A stretch of DNA of 64,000 bases from Bugulina stolonifera (lineage: Eukaryota > Bryozoa > Gymnolaemata > Cheilostomatida > Bugulidae), in NCBI GenBank assembly GCA_935421135.1, contig OW285195.1, positions 4,812,701 through 4,876,700 of the forward strand, read 5' to 3'. The notes below the pieces were generated by a model. The model was not told the origin of the DNA, did not search any database, and saw nothing but the letters and a program-made list of their open reading frames with translations. The translations under genes and the position numbers were made by a program. Shown in pieces: positions 1 to 11,323 of the stretch. How positions within the stretch are numbered: the first letter of the stretch is position 1; every line of letters begins with the position of its first letter.

Positions 1-3000
1 AATCATCTGAGGGGTAGTTTTACAGAATGAAGCGACAATGTTAGCTTGAGGAAACTTTAAATGCTATTACAAAAATCACACGTCATTTCTGTTCTCATTG
101 TCATTTCTGTTCTCATTGTACCGAAGCAACCTCCCTTTTTATAAAGATTTCTATCACTTGAGGTGCGGCCAAGTATTTTTTTGCACGAAACTCTTGATCA
201 TACATAAATATTTTGATATGCAAATTTCTACACCTCACATAGTGCCAGTATAGTTGTTGTGGTCAATTTATTGATCATACAAGTAAAAATAACAAACATT
301 TATCAGATCGCCATTGATAAGCTGGAAAAGATTGGTTTAGTGTTAGTGCTCATGCGTAACTGTAAACACTGTCCAATTAGAAGTGGTTGTGCCTGCAGGT
401 TTCTATAGTAACCACAGTAACAACAGCTGCGCATGGCCAAATAGCAGTTTCTAGTATTACCAGACATAACTAGTAATACTAGATATAATATAATAGATAT
501 AATATTGTTGTTTAGGATTGCTATTGCTATGATGCCCTAATGCCTATATGAATTGAGTTGCGGGAGCTTTATAATATGTTAGACTGGGGCAATAGAACAG
601 CTACAACAATGGATAGCTGTTTGTTTTACTGCTGCAAAAAATATCAAAGACACACCAGTTATTCTCTTCGCCATATTAACCCCCTAAAGTGGGGAATATG
701 TGTGAATGTGTTCTGATGTCCTGCATATAGAAAGTTGGTCTCAACATTCACTCAGGGAGAACATGTGTCACTTTTCCTAACAAGTATTCTTCAAAATTGA
801 TCAACAAACCGGCTCTAGCAACTAAAAGTCACGTTGAAGATCCACCTCTGCCCTGATTCGCAAAGAGAAACCAGATTCTGGCGGGGTATGTGACCACATT
901 GGGGTGGTAGGTTGATGTAGTGGTCACTGACCATGCACTCCTGTTGTGGAAGGTGAGCTCTTCCACTCAGAGCCCAGTTCCTGTCGCTCATACAAGTTTC
1001 GAACTTCTGAGGTCCGTTAAATCGAATGGCCAAGTGGCTCGACAGTAACAAAAAAAATACTTCATTACTCTAGGTATTTTGGTACATGTAATACACCTAT
1101 ATCTATATACATGTACATACAGTAGATAATATACCCATACATACATCCTTCTACTATATAACATAGGCTACTTGCAGTATTAGAGAGCAATATTCAATGA
1201 ATCATGCTACATGCAATGTCAACAGGAAAGTGAACCAAAAAGTCGTTGGCTCTCAAATTTGCCATGTATGTTCATAAGTAGCGTAATTTATTTATTTGTT
1301 ACTTTTAGTACTGAACATAACTAATAGTGGTAGGTGAAATAAACTACATAATAATGTTACATTTTGGTGTTAAATCGCAAACTATTGATATTTTTGGCTG
1401 CATCCTAAGATACTTGATGCAACATCAGACAGTGACCCCTGCTATCAGAATAAGTGCTCAAAGTCCAAAAAGGTAAAGTGAAACTTACCATGCTGATTCT
1501 CAGCTTTCAATGTTATTATACTAATTGAAGCATGCTCTTTCACTTTCTACTAACCAATTAGCAATCAGTACAGCACAAATAGGTGTAAACTTCGTTCAAA
1601 GTCGTTGCTAATGGAGTCACATGATTTATCATGGAGGCACATGGTGGGACCAGGATTTTACCTGCTGATTATTTAAATGAATATTGTTTATTCTATGGAT
1701 CTTGGTGATGACCTTTCTGATCAAGAAAGTAGTGGAAAGGAAAGAGACTAACTTTATACCATTAATTTAGGTGTGGCTACACACACCTGAGGCCCAGAAT
1801 GGCCATGAACTACTGGGAGATATTGATAATAAGAGTGTAAAGATTGTGAAAATTCCTCAAAACTATAATTATCAATAATCCTGTTGCTAGGCTAAAGACT
1901 TTTGAGTGATTTCAGGATGCACAAGCTTATCACCAAGACAAGCATTACCAGTTTTACTGCTGAAATTATTCAGTCGGTGAGAGATGTGCTCACAGCTCTT
2001 GACCAGCCATTACTAGATCTCCTAAAATTTATTAAGCAAAATTTTTTCCACAATAGTCAATTCTGTCTGCCACTACTAATTCCCACAAGGTCAGGAAGAA
2101 AAAATACTTTGTAAAGATTTCCATTATGAAGGTGAGCAACTTTTTTATCAATCAGATAGTTAGTATGACATTAAGCTACCTGAATTATAGGCTGAGGCTA
2201 TTCCACTAGTAAAGATAAAGTTTGGCTCATACTTCAAAATTAGTTCTGCTGTAATCTCCATGTGTACTACACATACATGTGACTTACCACATATCCTACC
2301 ATCTTCATCCTACTTGAGTAACCAATGTACATCACATGTACATTACATTAGAATCAATAACATAGGTTGAAAACTCACATAAGTGAGTATTTACATGCTT
2401 ATGTATTTATCTTAAGTTATTAAGTAAAGCAACTCATGTCCGAGGTAGCCATGACTATTTGTAGGAACATCAATCTGTTGCCAGACTTTTATGTGTATGA
2501 ACAGCAGTGGGACGTCTCCTTTATTTCTAGCCTTGTCAAATAATTATAAGGAGTATGGTACAACCCCCTTCATCTTCAGCGACTTCAAGTTGCAACATCA
2601 AAACAGTCAGCTTTGGCCAAGCTTATGTGGATTTCCTGAATGCTGTCAGCTCTATCCATACACTAGCCCTTCTAGGATGGGTTCCAGGTAAGTTGACTTC
2701 CTTCAGGCATCAAACATTCTCTTACTGATATAATTTCCATTATCATTGATTCCAGAATGTGCCTCTGTTGCTAAAAAGCAAAGATGAAGGCAGATTACAT
2801 AAGTCCGTCAGCATTAAAGATCATACCCAAATTATGTAATACATAGGTACGCTGCATTATAGATGTATCACATTGCTCTAATACTGCAGTAGTAAACATA
2901 CAAATAGTTTGAATCTACTAGTATTATACACTTACATGTATTTTATCTGTCTCCCATAACCTCTGCCTTCCTCCTTCAAGTACCAAAGTGCAGTGATCAT

Positions 3001-5711
3001 TTCCAAAAAACTAGCAGTAAAAAGCTTTGTGGCAAAGCTATGCATACATCAGCTATCAGCTTTCAGTATCTTGTTGTATAAGGCACATGTTTTGTTATAG
3101 CTAGCAAGTCACAGTGAGGTAATGGTTAAACATGTGGGTTTGTAATCTGGAGGTCCAGAGTTCAAATCTAGTCTACGACATCTGCTACGCTTAGGTTTTT
3201 GTTTGTCTTATTTTTTCACTGTCAAAATTATTAATACACAACATACTCTCAACAGGATTCAAGAAAACAGATGTTAAGGTGCTACCATCTGATCTCACAG
3301 TGGAAGGACTATGGGAAGACTACAACTCAATGAAGTTCATAACTTGGTCTATTTCACCAGATTGGCGGAATCCGGATAGTTCGAACCTACCTACCTCAAA
3401 GACCCTTCTCAGGGCTACCCACATATGAGAGACCATTTTTGTTACCTTGTTACACAATGTGCAGTACTTTCTATTTCACTTGCATGACGATCTGTGTTAA
3501 AAATTATGTTAATGCAGCCTGTTCATCGCAATTGGTGCACAAGATCATTTTCACCTTTTGTCGAAAACCCGAAATTAGTATCTCTTGTTTAAGTGCCCAT
3601 GGGACACAAGATATTGTTTTTACATTGTTTTAAGTCATTCCATCAGATTCCTCACACATTCTTACCCCTAGTCAGTAAAAACTAGCAATGTAAGTTAATT
3701 AGATATGGCCGTTGCTAAGTTCTGAATAGTGTAAACAATAAATTATTGGGTCGAAAACTTTAAACCAGATTTTCTCAGTTCGCCGTTCTATGAAAATCGA
3801 CAGATATGGGTCCTGATAAAAATTGAACCGTTGGTGCTAAAATAAAAAGGAAAACATATTTGAAATCCTCATAAATTTCTGCATCTGAAAACATAAATAT
3901 CTCAAAATCTTTGAGTACCTCCCGATGCGTGATTCTGATAGCAGGGGTCACTGATATTCTGTAGCTGCATGCATATCTAGTAATACAACCAGAAGTAATG
4001 CATTTCTACCAAGTTCTGAAAGCAACTCTGATGGCAGCATTTGAGTGTTTTTATCAAATTCTAAAAGGCCTCTTAGTCTCCGAGGTCACTTGAATTTGTA
4101 TAATATTTTCATTAACTGGATTATTATTATTGCTGCTCACAACTCTTCATGCCTAGCCTATTGGTGTGGGATGTAGACAAGTAGGAAATGTTGATAAAGA
4201 GGTTTAGAAACCTATGACTTGTATGTTCATAGGAATCTCACAAGTTCAGTAGCGGATATTAACAAATATTTTTCAAACTATTCCAAACTTTATGCTATTT
4301 TAAAACGACTGTGTTCCTTTGTTGAATGTTACATTATGTAATTTAAACAGAGTTTCTCAAACACATTAGAAGTCTGTGATAGTGATGTCCTGGTTATACA
4401 TAACAATTTTCGAAATCGATAAAATCTGTACAATTGTACTAAAATGTACCATTACACCTAGAACTGGCACTTCAGGAGGTGTAGAAAAGTCATATTTGAA
4501 ATCTGATCTAGACACATGTTTTTTTTATGTGGCCCATCTTCGATTGCTAGAGCGGCTGCTTTTTTTTCACGATATTCAGAGGTTGCTTCTGTACTATCAT
4601 ATGAGTGATCTGTACAGTTTCTAAATAGATGTTCTCCAATCAGACAGTTTGGCGGAAAAACAGATATTTTCGCTGATCACTTTCATTTCCCCAAAGACTT
4701 TTACTGCTTGTTCCAATATTGGCAAGCTCACAACACATTCTAGGGTGAGCGATTAATCAGCACTATATGGTTGATCATGATAAAATATTATTTCCACTTT
4801 TGCTGCCAGAGGTATGATTGTAACATTACTGCCAGATTAATTCACCAGGAATGCAGAACAACGTATCATAGTTGTGTGCACCGTCTGTGCTACACAATGT
4901 ACATCATGTACACATAGATGTGTGTTTTGTAAAAGTAGAGTGACCTAGAGTAATATGCAAGAGTAGACAATTATATTTGTTCTATAAATACCTGGTTGGA
5001 GGCAGATACAGCGAGTTTTCCTTGAGATCCAGAGTGGTGTTCATGGCTTGTACATGTAGTTGTAGCAGAGGACTAGTTTAGCAATGAATACCAGTTATAG
5101 AGACAGTACTTCCATCATGACTGACTAGGTTGTGCCCATTGTTCATTATGCCCATCTTTCAAGCCACATAATATTCTATAACACAGTTGGTGTGCTTAGT
5201 TGTACAGCTGTGTACCCTACCATTAGGTGTTGTATTTCATGTACACCCTTTGTATCTAATATATAATTACAGGATTAGTAGTTGTTAGTGAAATACATTA
5301 TTAGAATTTATCTCTTATCAGTAAACAATCTGTATTTGTGAGACACCATGTTGTATGGCACTAAATTATCTCATCTGTTTACCTAATATTGGCTTTGCAG
5401 CACTGATTTCTGCTATCCTTCGTCCACATACATGTATTATGTCTTTAATAAGGCAGAGATTCAAACATTCAAATATTCAACTATGTATCATATAGCTAAA
5501 GAGCTGCGTGTACCAGTCTGTTTAAATCAGCAATTATACATAAGTCTTTTTGAAAGCATCTGCTTTTCAGGTACATGGTTAATATGTTATGCCATACACA
5601 TTTGTAATATCAATAAACCTTTCGTATTCACCTTGTTAAGTAGCCAAAACCAAGATGGAAAAGGAACTGGCTACAGAAAAAGACAAAGGTTACCAGATGG
5701 AAAAATAGCAT
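1..5711. other. Intergenic DNA, no gene recognised
   Basis: This is AT-rich sequence with stops in all frames. The longest open stretches (about 60-105 codons) have no domain-like composition and no convincing splice partners. The only structured item I see is a tRNA-like promoter head near 3105-3185. Exons of a gene lying mainly outside the window cannot be excluded. Confidence 0.6.
3105..3185 (+). repeat. tRNA-derived SINE head or tRNA pseudogene
   Basis: An A-box-like stretch (GAGGTAATGGTTAAA, about 3115-3129) is followed some 35 bp later by a B-box-like stretch (GAGTTCAAATC, about 3158-3168), the spacing of an internal RNA polymerase III promoter. The would-be anticodon loop reads TTTGTAA (UGU, Thr-like). 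The acceptor stem does not pair well, so this is more likely a SINE head or decayed tRNA than a working tRNA. No tail or target duplication was identified. Confidence 0.4.
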
Positions 5712-5925
5712 TCTATACTATACTATACTATATACCACCTAAATAAATTTCAATGGGGAAAGCTGGTTGACTACCAACTACCCATGACTATCGACTACCT
5801 TTCTGCATACAGACACTAATATTTACTATACTATACACTGCCTAAACAAATTTCAATGGAGAAAGCAGGTTGACTATCGGCTATCTTGACTACCGACTAC
5901 CTTTCAACATATAGACACTAATATA
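5712..5925. repeat. 102-bp satellite, left part
   Basis: About two diverged copies of the 102-bp unit that continues at 26068. Landmarks are TTTCAATGGAGAAA, a CTATCTTGACTACCGACTA block and CATATAGACACTAATATA. The array is split by element A. The last six bases (5920-5925, AATATA) are the left copy of A's target-site duplication. Confidence 0.9.
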
Positions 5926-6480
5926 AGTAGTATAGTCAGTGCACTTCTATACAGACACGCACTCATTGACCCCTGTTTTCAACCAATCACAAGCCGGTAT
6001 TTCCGATTTCAACCAATCACAGAAGAGCACAAAAATTTTGCACACGACCTCGCCAAGGTCACCCCAAAATCCCCCCTTCTGATTGGTCGAAAAAACATTT
6101 GCACACTTGACCCCGAACCCGGCCACGACCCCTTCCCTCCCTCCTTCCCACCCTCCTCCCCTCCCCCACCCCCCACTCCTCCCTCCTCCTCCGCCACCGC
6201 CCTCGTCCCGTCCGCACCGCCGTCGCCACCACCACCCTCACCACCGCCACCACCACCACCACCGCCGACACCACCGCCGCCGCCATCACCGTCATCACCG
6301 CCACCCCTCCTCCACCGCCGCCCACCCTCCCCCGCAACCCCCACTCACCCGAACGACCGATCGTTTGAGGCGGTCAAGCCGCGTCCGACCACGTTGCGTG
6401 CGGCGCCGATCGCACACCTGGAGGCGACGCCGGTGCCCCGTATCCACCGGGCCAAGCGACTAGGCCGCGGCCCGCCGCTT
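5926..6480 (+). repeat. Left terminal inverted repeat of element A
   Basis: About 555 bp, inverted at 25509-26067. Order from the tip: AGTAGTATAG terminus; two CAACCAATCAC boxes and one GATTGGTCG box; a GACCTCGCCAAGGTC near-palindrome; a roughly 200-bp C-rich CCN tract; then a conserved GC-rich block ending GGCCCGCCGC. The low-complexity open frames here are by-products of the CCN tract. Confidence 0.9.
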
Positions 6481-6725
6481 CTCCTGCGCCCTCACTCGAA
6501 AAGCTTGTGATCTAAACGAGCGAATTCCGCTGCACTTTGCCTATAGCTCTCATTAGCGATAAGAAGAAGTACTACGGAAGGCTTGGTTTATGATGTGCAT
6601 TGCATTATTAATGAAGAAAGATGTAAAGACTTGGCTATGAATATACTGATGGAGTGAAAACCTCCACCTATATAGTAGAGCTTAGTAGGAGGAGTCTGAC
6701 TAATTCTCCACCTATTATAATACAA
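6481..6725. repeat. C/D-type inner TIR sequence plus array-edge region
   Basis: From 6481 to about 6655 the sequence follows the inner TIR of C and D (GATAAGAAGAAGTACTACGG and onward), not that of B. The next 70 bp include CTATATAG at 6669-6676, a minus-strand TATA candidate pointing away from the array, and a CTCCACC block also seen beside B's array. No gene lies downstream of this TATA in A, consistent with loss of an ankyrin-type gene from a recombinant ancestor. Confidence 0.55.
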
Positions 6726-7170
6726 CCCGATGTGCCCCGATGTGTCCCGATGTGCCCCGATGTTGCCCCGATGTGCCCCGATGTGACCCGATGTGCCCCG
6801 ATGTGCCCCGATGTTGCCCCGATGTGCCCCGATGTTGCCCCGATGTGCCCCGATGTAACCCGATGTGACCCGATGTTGCCCCGATGTGCCCCGATGTTGC
6901 CCCGATGTGTCCCGATGTGCCCCGGTGTGTCCCGATGTGCCCCGATGTTGCCCCGATGTGCCCCGATGTGACCCGATGTGCCCCGATGTGACCCGATGTT
7001 GCCCCGATGTGCCCCGATGTAACCCGATGTTGCCCCGATGTGCCCCGATGTTGCCCCGATGTGTCCCGATGTGCCCCGATGTGACCCGATGTTGTCCCGA
7101 TGTGTCCCGATGTGCCCCGATGTTGCCCCGATGTGCTCCGATGCAAACCGATGTGATTCCGAAGCATACA
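6726..7170. repeat. Phased CGATGT array of element A
   Basis: About 40 tandem words read CCGATGTGCC, CCGATGTGAC, CCGATGTGTC (10 bp) or CCGATGTTGCC (11 bp). On the other strand these begin TCGGGGCACA and similar, so a CpG recurs every 10 or 11 bp. No stop codon occurs on the minus strand, which yields spurious reading frames. It lies between two outward TATA candidates. Confidence 0.9.
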
Positions 7171-7260
7171 AAGGGGTCTTTTCTTATTGGATGATACATT
7201 AGAAAGTTTAGTATATAAGGAAGGTTTCTACAGTGGTAGAGCAGCTTGAGTTGGATGGCT
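7171..7260 (+). promoter_or_regulatory. Array-proximal plus-strand promoter of A
   Basis: A TTATTGGATG box (about 7185) is followed by TATATAAGG (about 7212-7220), the same array-ATTGG-TATA order found in B, C and D. The gene it should drive is missing in A: sequence homologous to B resumes at ATTATTCCAAG just after a short ATGGCT, where B has an 86-codon frame. Confidence 0.5.
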
Positions 7261-7490
7261 ATTATTCCAAGATAGAAAAGATGCAGCTTTTTTCAGTAGT
7301 ATCGTTTTATTACGAAGATAAATAGAGAAAAAATAAAAGAATCAAGAAGAAATCTAAAAAGTAAAGAATCAAGCAGAAATCTAAAAAGCAAAGAAAAAAA
7401 AAGAATGCAGGTAAGATAAAAACTATTGGTCTCTTTTTTTCAGTTATAGTAGTATAAAAACGAATTATAAGTAAAGCGAAGTATTTCTCT
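7261..7490. other. 3' flank of the virion gene block in A
   Basis: This AT-rich stretch matches 16274-16513 in B. GTTTTATTACG supplies a minus-strand AATAAA for the protease end of the block, and GAAAAAATAAAAG supplies one on the plus strand. No gene is seen. Confidence 0.55.
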
Positions 7491-8018
7491 CTAGTCAAAG
7501 TGAAAAGGTGAAAAAAGCATAATATTGTTTACATGCGTTGTGGGTGGGAAAGTATTATTTCTTTTATTATAGTATAAACGTTGTAATAGAGCTCTTATAG
7601 AACGATCTCGAACACATCCTTCTACTCTGCTTAGTCGTGTAATTATTCCCTCCATAGTCCACCCTCGAGCTCGAAGGAGGCAGAACAAGATGCAGTAGTC
7701 TCCACACACGTTAGTACTCTCTTCTTGTAGACACTCACCATTCCATACTATTGGTATTCCCCATTGTTGTAACATCTTACCCACATCAGGATAAATAGAA
7801 GGGGGGAGTCCATAGGAGTCGAAATACTCTATTTCTTTTCCATTCGAAAAAACAGAGATCCAATGCTCGCCACTTTTCTCACTTGCTTGAGTGTTGAAAA
7901 CAAAAGATTCAGATGGGGAGAAGGAGTTTAAGAAATGATCCCTTCGCATAACCCCTCTAAAGGAGCTTGATGAGATTTTATCATCAGATAGAATATTCGA
8001 GATTGAGAATGTATCCAT
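7491..8018 (-). CDS. Adenain-type maturation cysteine protease, copy A
   Basis: 175 aa. This is the Polinton/adenovirus-type protease that processes virion proteins during maturation. Visible catalytic elements in adenain order: GEHW (His52), YFDSYG (Asp67), Gln98 and STNVCGDYC (Cys105), with the Gln-to-Cys spacing of seven expected for the family. It is the most 3' gene of the minus-strand block and lies five bases from the capsid gene. The frame is intact and close to the B copy. The catalytic assignment is family knowledge applied to visible motifs; activity is inferred. Confidence 0.88.
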   Translation of the reverse strand: MDTFSISNILSDDKISSSSFRGVMRRDHFLNSFSPSESFVFNTQASEKSGEHWISVFSNGKEIEYFDSYGLPPSIYPDVGKMLQQWGIPIVWNGECLQEESTNVCGDYCILFCLLRARGWTMEGIITRLSRVEGCVRDRSIRALLQRLYYNKRNNTFPPTTHVNNIMLFSPFHFD

Positions 8019-8023
8019 TCTTT

Positions 8024-9370
8024 TTACATCATCCCAGCTACCATAGATACTTCGTGATTTGCATTCAAGTAGATAATATCATCTTTTTCTTCGTATACAA
8101 ACAGTCCAAGTGTATTTTGAGTTTGATTAGCAAATGCTAGATTAATAGATAGACTCCCATTTGATAACAAGTGAAAGTTGTCATCACACAAATCTCCTGA
8201 AATGTCAAAGGCGTAGAGAGCAGCGCAGGACTTGTATTTGCTAGGGGAGATCTCATTCCCTGTATCAGCATCGGATGTATTTGTGACAGTGAACAAATTC
8301 ATGAATTCACGAGCAAACTTTCCACTTGCAAAGTTTGGTTCATATCTTCGGGTCACTGGTGTTCCATCAATTAGTAGTTCTAATGAACTTAGGTTGTTAT
8401 GTCCAAATTTGAAGGGATTTTGCTTATACGTTCCACTCTTTGCAGTATGGTTGACTAGTCCAACAAAGACTCTATTTGGCTTCTGTCCCGCTTGATCAAA
8501 GTTCACTCTCACTGACTGGTGTCCAGCAGGGATGACATGGAAATTAGTTTTTATTCGGTCAATTGGTAGTTTTATAGACTCTTGTTGCACAACCCAAACA
8601 TCCATTTGTGCTTTTTGTAAGGCCGGATTGGCTTGTACACGTCGAATCCACAATTCTGTCTTAGTTATAGAAATCTTCGCCCCTCCTGCAGGGTTGTCTG
8701 TTTCTGCTAAGAGGGCCATTTGTGGAATAGCACGTTGTAGAGTAAGGCGAGAGCGAACTCCTGGTGGAATAAGTCTTCCTTGAGAAAACATACTCAACCT
8801 AGGTCTCCCATAGAAGCTCATCTCTTTACTTGTGGCTATAAGTTTCTTTCTTTTTTCAACCACTTCGGGAGGTATACCATCATAGTCTTCTCCAGTTCCT
8901 TCATCCTCCATCCACCCACTCCCAACTTTCATATATGTGCTCTTAGCATCTTTACCATAGTTTAGGAGATTCTCGACATAAGCTCTATGTCCATAGTTTG
9001 GTTCATACTCAACATCTTGCCCAGCCAAGTGAACAGTGGCAGAAGAAAAGAGACTGTGCATAAAATTGTCCCCTGGAACAACCTTTAGTTGTTCTTCCGC
9101 AGGTAGTACGCTTCCATCAGCCTTGCTCACCTTTACTGTGGTGTGTAAGTAAGACTTTGATAGATCTGTGTAGAGTTCGTCTGCGGGCGGGATGTTAAAT
9201 TCAATAGTGCCATCAGGGGAGTCCGTAACAGGAGCCAAAGGTACCCACTCACCTCTGAGCACGCTAGTATGAGTCGGCGGAGTGGCAAATAAGTCAAAAC
9301 TGGAGTCAACCGTGTCTGGAGAGTCTTCAGAAACCTTGGAGAGAGAGATGGCTCGATGTGTGACGGACAT
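8024..9370 (-). CDS. Major capsid protein (double jelly-roll), copy A
   Basis: 448 aa. It matches the Polinton major capsid family, often auto-named F54H12.2-like in animal genomes. It would form pseudo-hexameric capsomers. The N-terminal part holds the family-like FNIPPADELYTDLSKSYLHT stretch (about 54-73), then a FMHSLFSSATVHLAGQDVE segment (about 102-121). The middle carries GRLIPPGVRSRL, and the C-terminal half holds the second beta-rich domain. The frame is intact and differs from B at only a few residues. The double jelly-roll fold is inferred from the family, not seen in the sequence. Confidence 0.88.
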   Translation of the reverse strand: MSVTHRAISLSKVSEDSPDTVDSSFDLFATPPTHTSVLRGEWVPLAPVTDSPDGTIEFNIPPADELYTDLSKSYLHTTVKVSKADGSVLPAEEQLKVVPGDNFMHSLFSSATVHLAGQDVEYEPNYGHRAYVENLLNYGKDAKSTYMKVGSGWMEDEGTGEDYDGIPPEVVEKRKKLIATSKEMSFYGRPRLSMFSQGRLIPPGVRSRLTLQRAIPQMALLAETDNPAGGAKISITKTELWIRRVQANPALQKAQMDVWVVQQESIKLPIDRIKTNFHVIPAGHQSVRVNFDQAGQKPNRVFVGLVNHTAKSGTYKQNPFKFGHNNLSSLELLIDGTPVTRRYEPNFASGKFAREFMNLFTVTNTSDADTGNEISPSKYKSCAALYAFDISGDLCDDNFHLLSNGSLSINLAFANQTQNTLGLFVYEEKDDIIYLNANHEVSMVAGMM

Positions 9371-9475
9371 GTTCGATAGTGTGAGAGTTGTTCCATCTAG
9401 TACTTGCTCCTACAGTCGCTTGTCTAAGAGTGGGGAGTGGTGAGTCTAGGTGCGGATTATATATTTATCTTTCAT

Positions 9476-9901
9476 TTAGTCAAAAACTGTTTTTCTTCCT
9501 TTACGCTTTTTCTTTGTAGACTTTTGACTAACTCGTGCACGTTTGGCAGGTGGTTCACGTAATTCGTCTTCTACATCACCTAGAAGATCCCCACCAGCTT
9601 CACGAAAACGTTTTGCTGCAGAAGATTTGAAGTTCTCTCCCTTGATTACATCTCCCAGAACCGAAGCTCCAGTAGTCAATAGCTTTTTCCCAATAGTTTT
9701 GGCACCATTCTTTAGCATGGGAAGAACCCCTCGGGCCAGTCCAGAAAAGAGTGAGCCGATCCCATTACCCGTCATAATAGGTTTTCCCCTGTACACACTC
9801 ATTCCCTCTCCCACCTGGTTTGCATAATAGTCTTCATACATCTCACCTGACTCATCAGGAAAATATGGAACTATGCGAGGGGCCATGTTATTTCTCTCCA
9901 C
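9476..9901 (-). CDS. Small basic virion protein upstream of MCP, copy A
   Basis: 141 aa. A Gly-rich, amphipathic middle (GIGSLFSGLARGVLPMLKNG, about 47-66) is followed by a helix-forming stretch and a very basic tail (PPAKRARV...KKKRKGRK). Small proteins of this kind sit next to the capsid gene in many Polintons and have been compared with adenovirus pX/pVI-type core or membrane-active proteins. The start codon overlaps the penton stop region by 14 bases, typical of a compact viral block. The virion role is inferred. The protein is identical in B. Confidence 0.7.
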   Translation of the reverse strand: MERNNMAPRIVPYFPDESGEMYEDYYANQVGEGMSVYRGKPIMTGNGIGSLFSGLARGVLPMLKNGAKTIGKKLLTTGASVLGDVIKGENFKSSAAKRFREAGGDLLGDVEDELREPPAKRARVSQKSTKKKRKGRKTVFD

Positions 9902-10313
9902 GCGGTCTGAAACGAACCGTCAGCACAACCTTTCCACTGCGAAATGAGACCCTTTCTCCATCATCACGTCTTATATCTACCTCGATGAGGTCTGTGCTTG
10001 TATTAGACACTGGAGAGTATTGAACATTCGAAAACCCAAAGAAAACGGTGCTATTTCTTTCACTCTCTGTTATAGGAACTGTGCGAAGTAGGGGGACTAG
10101 ACTATCTCCAACATGTCTTGGTGAGACTACGGAGGAGTAGACATAGAGGGATGTGAAACCAGCATTGATGTCTGGAGGGTTTTGACTCCTGTTGATTTCC
10201 GCAGCATATTCTACATCAGGTTCGAATCCCAACACCCACGCAACATCACGTGACATCATGACAGAGTGTTCCTGTTCTCTCAACATGAGGAAGGTTTCAT
10301 TCCGTAGACTATC
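9888..10313 (-). pseudogene. Penton (minor capsid) protein, N-terminally deleted, copy A
   Basis: Only the C-terminal part of the penton remains (132 codons from an internal Met, versus 248 aa in B). It keeps the LYVYSSVVSPRHVGDS segment and the EVDIRRDDGERV...VRFRPR ending characteristic of Polinton minor capsid proteins. A 436-bp deletion (equivalent to B 19344-19779) with a TCA microhomology at the join removed the N-terminal part and the end of the neighbouring integrase gene. The product could not build a normal vertex. Confidence 0.85.
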
Positions 10314-11323
10314 ACGAAACTCTCTTCTTTTCCTCTCCTCCTCCGTTTACGTATGACTTTCTCAACTCTAAAGATTTCAGGTAGGTTAACATGTTGCAAT
10401 TCTTGTGCATAGAATGTTCCATCTACTCCTTCTTTGTTTAGGTCTTCCAGTGTATAGACAGGAGGTGAGGTATGTGCCTTGACTGCTTTTATGGTGAATA
10501 TCTCGGTTGACCAGTTTGGTGTGAACCCTCGCTCAAAGCTACTACGAGCCATCGAAATCCGAACATGATCACCTGGTGAGTATTTTACTCTTGTTTTCTT
10601 TAACCATCGTTTAAGTGAGAACTCATTTAACCGAACCCAAACCTCTTCTTGATTATCGTAATCAACCTCAATAGGTTTCATTCCAATTGACCTATTAAAA
10701 CTGTTGTTATATCCTTGGACTAGGTCTTCTACATCTTCTAAGTAGCGTCCATCTCCTCTATAAGTGAGTAGACGATGAATTTTCCCTCTCAATGTTCTAT
10801 TAAAGCGTTCAACAAGAGCAGCCTTGATGATCTCATTCTCAGAGGTGAAATGGCTAACTCCGTACTTCTTTAGCACTTCACTCACCCTTCTGTTTAGGAA
10901 CTCCTTACCTTTATCAGTTTGTATTTGTCTAAAGCTTTCATTTTCGAATAGAGAGATGAGTGCATTGGACACTTCCAGACCATACTTGGAATGAAGAGGA
11001 AAGACCCATGCTTTCCGTGAGAAGGCATCTATGCAGGTGAGCAAAAATGTTACTCCATCGTTTGAGTCCTTGTGCGCACGCACATCCACGAGATCTGCCT
11101 GAAGTTGTTCACCAATCCCACTCACAAACGTTTTTCTCCTTGTAAACTTCATTCTAATCGGGCGATGAAGAGTGTATGCGTCTTGACTTCTCAACCACTT
11201 CTCAACATCATTCTCATTAATACCAGGAGGAGAAGCTAAAACTAACTTTCTCTTTCCTCCAAAAGATGGTGGTTGAGGAGGGGAGAAGTAAATATCGCGT
11301 AGACCTTCATCTATATCATCCAT
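10280..11323 (-). pseudogene. DD35E integrase lacking its chromodomain, copy A
   Basis: 347 aa. The catalytic core is intact: QADLVD (Asp77), QTDKGKEF (Asp137) and LVERFNRTL (Glu172), exactly 35 residues after Asp137. The YTLHRPIRMKF segment before the core is typical of Polinton integrases. The C-terminal chromodomain present in B is lost, because the frame runs through the deletion junction at about 10313 into penton sequence read in another frame. The core might still be catalytic but would lack the chromatin-reading tail. It overlaps the next gene upstream by 13 bases. Confidence 0.85.

Noticed and set aside
890..1030. tRNA-like or SINE sequence with TGTAGTGGTCACTG and GTTTCGAAC boxes
   Set aside because: The box spacing of about 85 bp is too long and no tail or target duplication is visible.
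6588..7199. Minus-strand frames over the A array, and frames on both strands over the B array (15124-16031)
   Set aside because: By-products of stop-free short repeats. No start context, and length follows array length.
8232..8965. Plus-strand frames opposite the capsid gene (also 17261-17994, 9543-9827, 13834-14145)
   Set aside because: Shadows of well-supported minus-strand genes, without independent features.
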